From assembly GCF_001618885.1 (NCBI RefSeq), contig NZ_CP015114.1, positions 2,480,001 to 2,544,000 on the forward strand: DNA of 64,000 nucleotides, in the 5' to 3' direction. This DNA is from Staphylococcus condimenti. Its GTDB lineage: Bacteria; Bacillota; Bacilli; Staphylococcales; Staphylococcaceae. This document shows, piece by piece, positions 61,083 to 64,000 of the stretch; the first letter of the stretch is position 1, and every line of letters starts with the position of its first letter. Under the pieces are notes generated by a model. The model saw only the letters and a program-made list of their open reading frames with translations, had not been told where the DNA came from and searched no databases. The position numbers and the translations under genes were made by a program.

Positions 61083-61721
61083 GTGTTTCAATCTAAAGAT
61101 TTAAATGTCTATTTTATTTGCGGGACCCAAGATATACCAGAAGGCAGAACTATTCAAGAAGTTTTGAAAGAAGCTTTAGAAGGCGGTATCACGCTTTATC
61201 AATTCCGAGAAAAAGGAAATAGCGCAAAAACCGGACAGGATAAAGTTGATCTTGCAAAAGAATTACAGGCTCTATGTAAATCTTATAATGTTCCTTTCAT
61301 TGTTAATGATGATGTCGCTTTAGCAGAAGAAATTGATGCAGACGGTATTCATGTTGGGCAAGATGATGAAGCGGTGGATGAATTTAAAAGTCGTTTTGAA
61401 GGAAAAATCATTGGATTAAGTATTGGTAATTTAGAAGAATTAAATGCTTCTGATTTAACATACGTTGATTATATCGGTGTTGGACCAATTTTCGCTACGC
61501 CTTCAAAAGATGATGCAAGCGAACCAGTAGGTCCAAAAATGATTGAAACGCTTCGTAGACAAGTAGGAGAAATGCCGATCGTAGCAATTGGTGGAATATC
61601 ATTAGATAATATGCAAGACATCGCAAGAACATCAGCAGATGGTGTTTCTGTTATTTCGGCGATCGCAAAAAGCCCACATGTTACAGAAACTGTACACAAT
61701 TTCTTACAATATTTTAAATAG
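61083..61721 (+). CDS. thiE: thiamine-phosphate synthase
   Basis: 212-residue TIM barrel coupling HMP-PP and thiazole phosphate to thiamine phosphate. [51 protein letters not shown] and [11 protein letters not shown] hold the diphosphate and Mg sites. GTG start at 61083, immediately after the thiM stop, with GAGGTGAAA. The operon has no thiazole synthesis genes here, so it works in salvage plus final coupling. Confidence 0.96.
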   Translation: MFQSKDLNVYFICGTQDIPEGRTIQEVLKEALEGGITLYQFREKGNSAKTGQDKVDLAKELQALCKSYNVPFIVNDDVALAEEIDADGIHVGQDDEAVDEFKSRFEGKIIGLSIGNLEELNASDLTYVDYIGVGPIFATPSKDDASEPVGPKMIETLRRQVGEMPIVAIGGISLDNMQDIARTSADGVSVISAIAKSPHVTETVHNFLQYFK

Positions 61722-61809
61722 TTAAGGGTTTCACATATTTTTGTTTTCTACCTCTCGCGGATTATGGTAAAATTATTTTTATGTGAATAATACCAATAGA
61801 GGTGGAAAA

Positions 61810-62685
61810 ATGAAGAAAAAAGCATTATTACCTTTGCTTTTAGGGATTATGGTTTTTCTTGCTGGTTGTGATTACTCAAAACTAGAGAATCGCACAGGCT
61901 TTTTTTATAATACATTTGTAAAAAATATGGATAACATAATTCACTGGCTAGGTTCTAGTTTTAATAATGATTATGGATTAGCAATTATCGTATTGGTACT
62001 CGCTATTCGTATTATTGTATTGCCGTTTATGTTATCGAACTATAAAAATAGTCATATGATGCGTGAGAAAATGGTAATTGCAAAGCCAGAAATGGATGCA
62101 GTTAAAGAAAAAGTACAACGCGCTCGTACGCAAGAAGACAAAATGGCTGCTAACCAAGAAATGATGGAAGTTTATAAAAAATATGACATGAATCCGATGC
62201 AAAGCATGTTAGGATGCTTGCCGATGTTGATTCAAATGCCGATTATTATGGGATTATTCTTTGTATTAAAATACCCATCACCCGGCGGTATTACTGAGCA
62301 TTCTCATTTCCTATGGTTTAATTTGTCAAAACCTGATATTTGGATAACAATTATTGCAGGTGTTTTATACTTTTTACAAGCATATGTGTCAACATTCAGT
62401 ATGCCTCCTGAACAAAAACAAATGAGTTATATGATGATGATTATCTCACCAATCATGATTATTTGGGTAGCGCTAAGTTCAGCTTCTGCACTTGGTTTAT
62501 ACTGGTCAGTGAGTGCAGCATTCTTGATTGTACAAACGTATATTGCGAATGCTTATTATTCAAAAAAAGCTAAAGAAGAAGTAGCGCCAATGATAGCTGC
62601 TTATGAAAAAGAACATGGCAGTGCAGGTAACTCTAAATCTAAAGGTACAAAAGTAGTTTCTAAGAAAAATAAAAAGAAAAAATAA
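61810..62685 (+). CDS. yidC: YidC/Oxa1-family membrane protein insertase (lipoprotein)
   Basis: 291 residues. Inserts membrane proteins alone or with Sec. Signal peptide ending in the FLAGC lipobox (Cys about 21), then five membrane segments; the helix-2 to helix-3 cytosolic hairpin (about 82-130, [24 protein letters not shown]) and basic C-tail KKNKKKK are visible. The first membrane segment after the lipobox contains the hydrophilic-groove arginine ([14 protein letters not shown]). ATG 61810 follows AGAGGTGG; the longer frame from 61783 would move the signal peptide inward. Confidence 0.95.
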   Translation: MKKKALLPLLLGIMVFLAGCDYSKLENRTGFFYNTFVKNMDNIIHWLGSSFNNDYGLAIIVLVLAIRIIVLPFMLSNYKNSHMMREKMVIAKPEMDAVKEKVQRARTQEDKMAANQEMMEVYKKYDMNPMQSMLGCLPMLIQMPIIMGLFFVLKYPSPGGITEHSHFLWFNLSKPDIWITIIAGVLYFLQAYVSTFSMPPEQKQMSYMMMIISPIMIIWVALSSASALGLYWSVSAAFLIVQTYIANAYYSKKAKEEVAPMIAAYEKEHGSAGNSKSKGTKVVSKKNKKKK

Positions 62686-62700
62686 TCGATCGTAAAGAGG

Positions 62701-62737
62701 ATCAGTTGTAATATAAAAGTTGCAGCTGATTTTCTTT
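62701..62737 (+). terminator. terminator after yidC
   Basis: ATCAGTTGTA (62701-62710) pairs with TGCAGCTGAT (62721-62730) using two G-U pairs, followed by TTTCTTT. Confidence 0.7.
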
Positions 62738-62795
62738 ATTTTCAATGAAATAGGGAATAAATTTGAAAAGGGTTATTTTATAGGAGGGGCAAAAA

Positions 62796-63308
62796 ATGAA
62801 AATTGTTAAAGTAACAACTGACGATATTAAAGAATTACAAACAATCAGTTTTAGAACATTTGATGATACTTTTAGAGAAATGAATCACCCAGACAATTTG
62901 AAAGATTATCTTAATAAAGCTTTTACCTATGATAAATTACAACGAGAATTAGAACACCCCAACTCATATTTTTACTTTTTATACGACAATGATAAGGTCG
63001 TAGGATATTTAAAATTAAATGTGGGTTCAGCACAAACTGAAGACATTGCATCAGATTCTTTAGAAATAGAAAGACTTTATATTTTAAAAAATTATCAAAA
63101 TTACGGATATGGCAAAAAACTAATGAATTTTGCAATTAATTTTGCCGTTGACGAAAATAAGAAGAGTGTTTGGTTAGGAGTATGGGAAAAAAATAAAAAG
63201 GCAATTGAATTTTATAAACACTCAGGTTTTAAAAAAGTTACAGAACATAAATTCCAAATGGGCGATGAAACACAAACTGATATCATAATGGCTCATTCCT
63301 TAAAATAA
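62796..63308 (+). CDS. paiA: PaiA-like GNAT acetyltransferase (spermidine/polyamine type)
   Basis: 170 residues. Resembles B. subtilis PaiA through the chain: ISFRTFDDTFREMNHPDNLKDYL, SLEIERLYILKNYQNYGYGKKLM (acetyl-CoA loop QxxGxG), WLGVWEKNKKAIEFYKHSGF and MGDETQTDIIMA. PaiA acetylates polyamines and some other amines. TAGGAGGGG before ATG 62796. No paiB partner is visible in the window. Confidence 0.9.
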   Translation: MKIVKVTTDDIKELQTISFRTFDDTFREMNHPDNLKDYLNKAFTYDKLQRELEHPNSYFYFLYDNDKVVGYLKLNVGSAQTEDIASDSLEIERLYILKNYQNYGYGKKLMNFAINFAVDENKKSVWLGVWEKNKKAIEFYKHSGFKKVTEHKFQMGDETQTDIIMAHSLK

Positions 63309-63328
63309 TAAAATGATTGATAAAATAA

Positions 63329-63374
63329 GCCCCTATAAAGTTGACACTTAAAAAGTGAAACTTTATAGGGGCAT
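63329..63374. terminator. bidirectional terminator
   Basis: GCCCCTATAAAGTT (63329-63342) pairs perfectly with AACTTTATAGGGGC (63359-63372), with inner CACTT/AAGTG pairing; serves paiA and the convergent HD gene. Confidence 0.9.
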
Positions 63375-63398
63375 TACTAATTCAAAAAAACTTTCAAT

Positions 63399-64000
63399 TT
63401 AATTTGTGAAATCCCATTCTTTAAAGAATTGAGCAACGAAATATTCCATAAAGCGATGGCGTTCTTCAGCAATAGCTTGTGCTGTTTCAGTATGCATTAA
63501 ATCTTTCAATTTAAAAAGTTTATCATAAAAATGTTTGATTGCTGAGGGAGAATAATCATCTAAGTCATATTCGCCTGAAATATTATCAGGTATTTCTCCA
63601 ACCCACATAGGTTCATTAAAATGACCAGCAAATTGGAAAGTACGCGCAATACCAATTGCACCGATTGCATCTAAACGATCTGCATCTCTCACAATATAAC
63701 CCTCACGTGACATTTCAATATCATTGTTTTTACCGCTTCTGTAACTCATATGTTCTATAATTTCTAGAACTTTATTCTTAATTTGAGATGAAACATCGAT
63801 TTTATCTAAAAAAGCATTTAAATCTTGATAAGCCTTGTTTTCATCTGTAAGTTTCGAATCTACTGTATCATGCAGCAAGGCTGCCATCTGTATGATGTAA
63901 GGATTTCCACTACCTTCTTGTTCTGCTATGAATAACGCCATTTTGACAACACGCATCACATGTTCAATGTCATGTCCTGTTGCATCTTCGCTGTGATGAG
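63399..64000 (-). CDS. HD-domain phosphohydrolase, partial (N-terminus beyond right edge)
   Basis: The frame stays open to the window edge; reading back from 63959 gives HHSEDATGHDIEHVMRVVKMA, so the true start lies outside. Metal residues of the HD fold are visible: GHDIEHVMRV (first His), ALLHDTVDSK (HD pair) and IVRDADRLDAIGAIGIAR (second Asp). The pattern resembles the YpgQ/YedJ-type nucleotidohydrolases of about 210-220 residues. Substrate unassigned. Confidence 0.88.
   Translation of the reverse strand, partial: HHSEDATGHDIEHVMRVVKMALFIAEQEGSGNPYIIQMAALLHDTVDSKLTDENKAYQDLNAFLDKIDVSSQIKNKVLEIIEHMSYRSGKNNDIEMSREGYIVRDADRLDAIGAIGIARTFQFAGHFNEPMWVGEIPDNISGEYDLDDYSPSAIKHFYDKLFKLKDLMHTETAQAIAEERHRFMEYFVAQFFKEWDFTN

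Overview
The window looks like a chromosomal segment of a low-GC Firmicute, almost certainly a Staphylococcus other than S. aureus. Proteins such as Rho, MurZ, the ATP synthase subunits, FemA-like and CzrA read as close relatives of the S. aureus proteins I remember, and the order luxS, coaW, rpoE, pyrG, fba, murZ, rho, rpmE2, tdk, prfA, prmC, ywlC, ywlE, ywlG, glyA, upp, mnaA, atpIBEFHAGDC, murA, fabZ, ssb, thi genes, yidC is the usual staphylococcal backbone. The three tandem IsaA/SceD-type exoprotein genes and the divergence from S. aureus fit a coagulase-negative species, perhaps the simulans/carnosus group; that placement is inference. I see no rRNA, tRNA, CRISPR array, insertion sequence, prophage or plasmid signature.

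Layout. 1-1143: the end of a mannitol PTS permease gene (mtlA, minus strand, running off the left edge) with a perfect catabolite-response element upstream. 1440-3694: glmS under a glmS ribozyme. 3.7-20.7 kb: metabolic and accessory genes, including a HAD phosphatase, a CzrA/CzrB zinc efflux pair with a clear operator, two tandem Rossmann reductase paralogues, a FadR-type regulator, manA, an EVE-EVE-McrB-like protein, a DCC protein, ribokinase, PerR-box-controlled dps, a DD-carboxypeptidase lipoprotein, divergent deoD/deoC and a FemA-like transferase. 20.8-26.9 kb: luxS, an M20 amidohydrolase fused to an ATP-grasp ligase, a duplicated DUF2750 protein, coaW, a VOC protein and a double-GNAT protein. 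27-37 kb: rpoE, pyrG with a CTP-sensing reiterative-transcription leader, fba with paired cre sites, murZ with a long and probably attenuating leader, an HxlR regulator, aldehyde dehydrogenase, rho and rpmE2.

37-55 kb is a dense plus-strand block: nucleotide salvage and translation (tdk, prfA, prmC, ywlC), arginine phosphatase ywlE, glyA, upp, mnaA, the complete nine-gene ATP synthase operon, murA, an EpuA-type small membrane protein and fabZ. 55-58.6 kb holds a second ssb gene and three SceD/IsaA-like secreted muralytic enzymes that share WalR-type boxes and promoter architecture. 58.6-61.7 kb is a TPP-riboswitch-controlled tenA-thiD-thiM-thiE operon. The window closes with yidC, paiA and an HD-domain hydrolase cut by the right edge.

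In regulatory terms the window is rich in RNA switches (glmS ribozyme, pyrG G-ladder leader, TPP riboswitch, a candidate murZ attenuator) and in readable operators (CcpA cre at mtlA and fba, PerR at dps, CzrA, WalR at the sce genes, and an unassigned 22-bp palindrome at deoC). The best candidates for poorly described biology are the M20/ATP-grasp fusion, the P-loop-less McrB-like EVE protein and the structured leaders of murZ and of the membrane protein at 20.15 kb.
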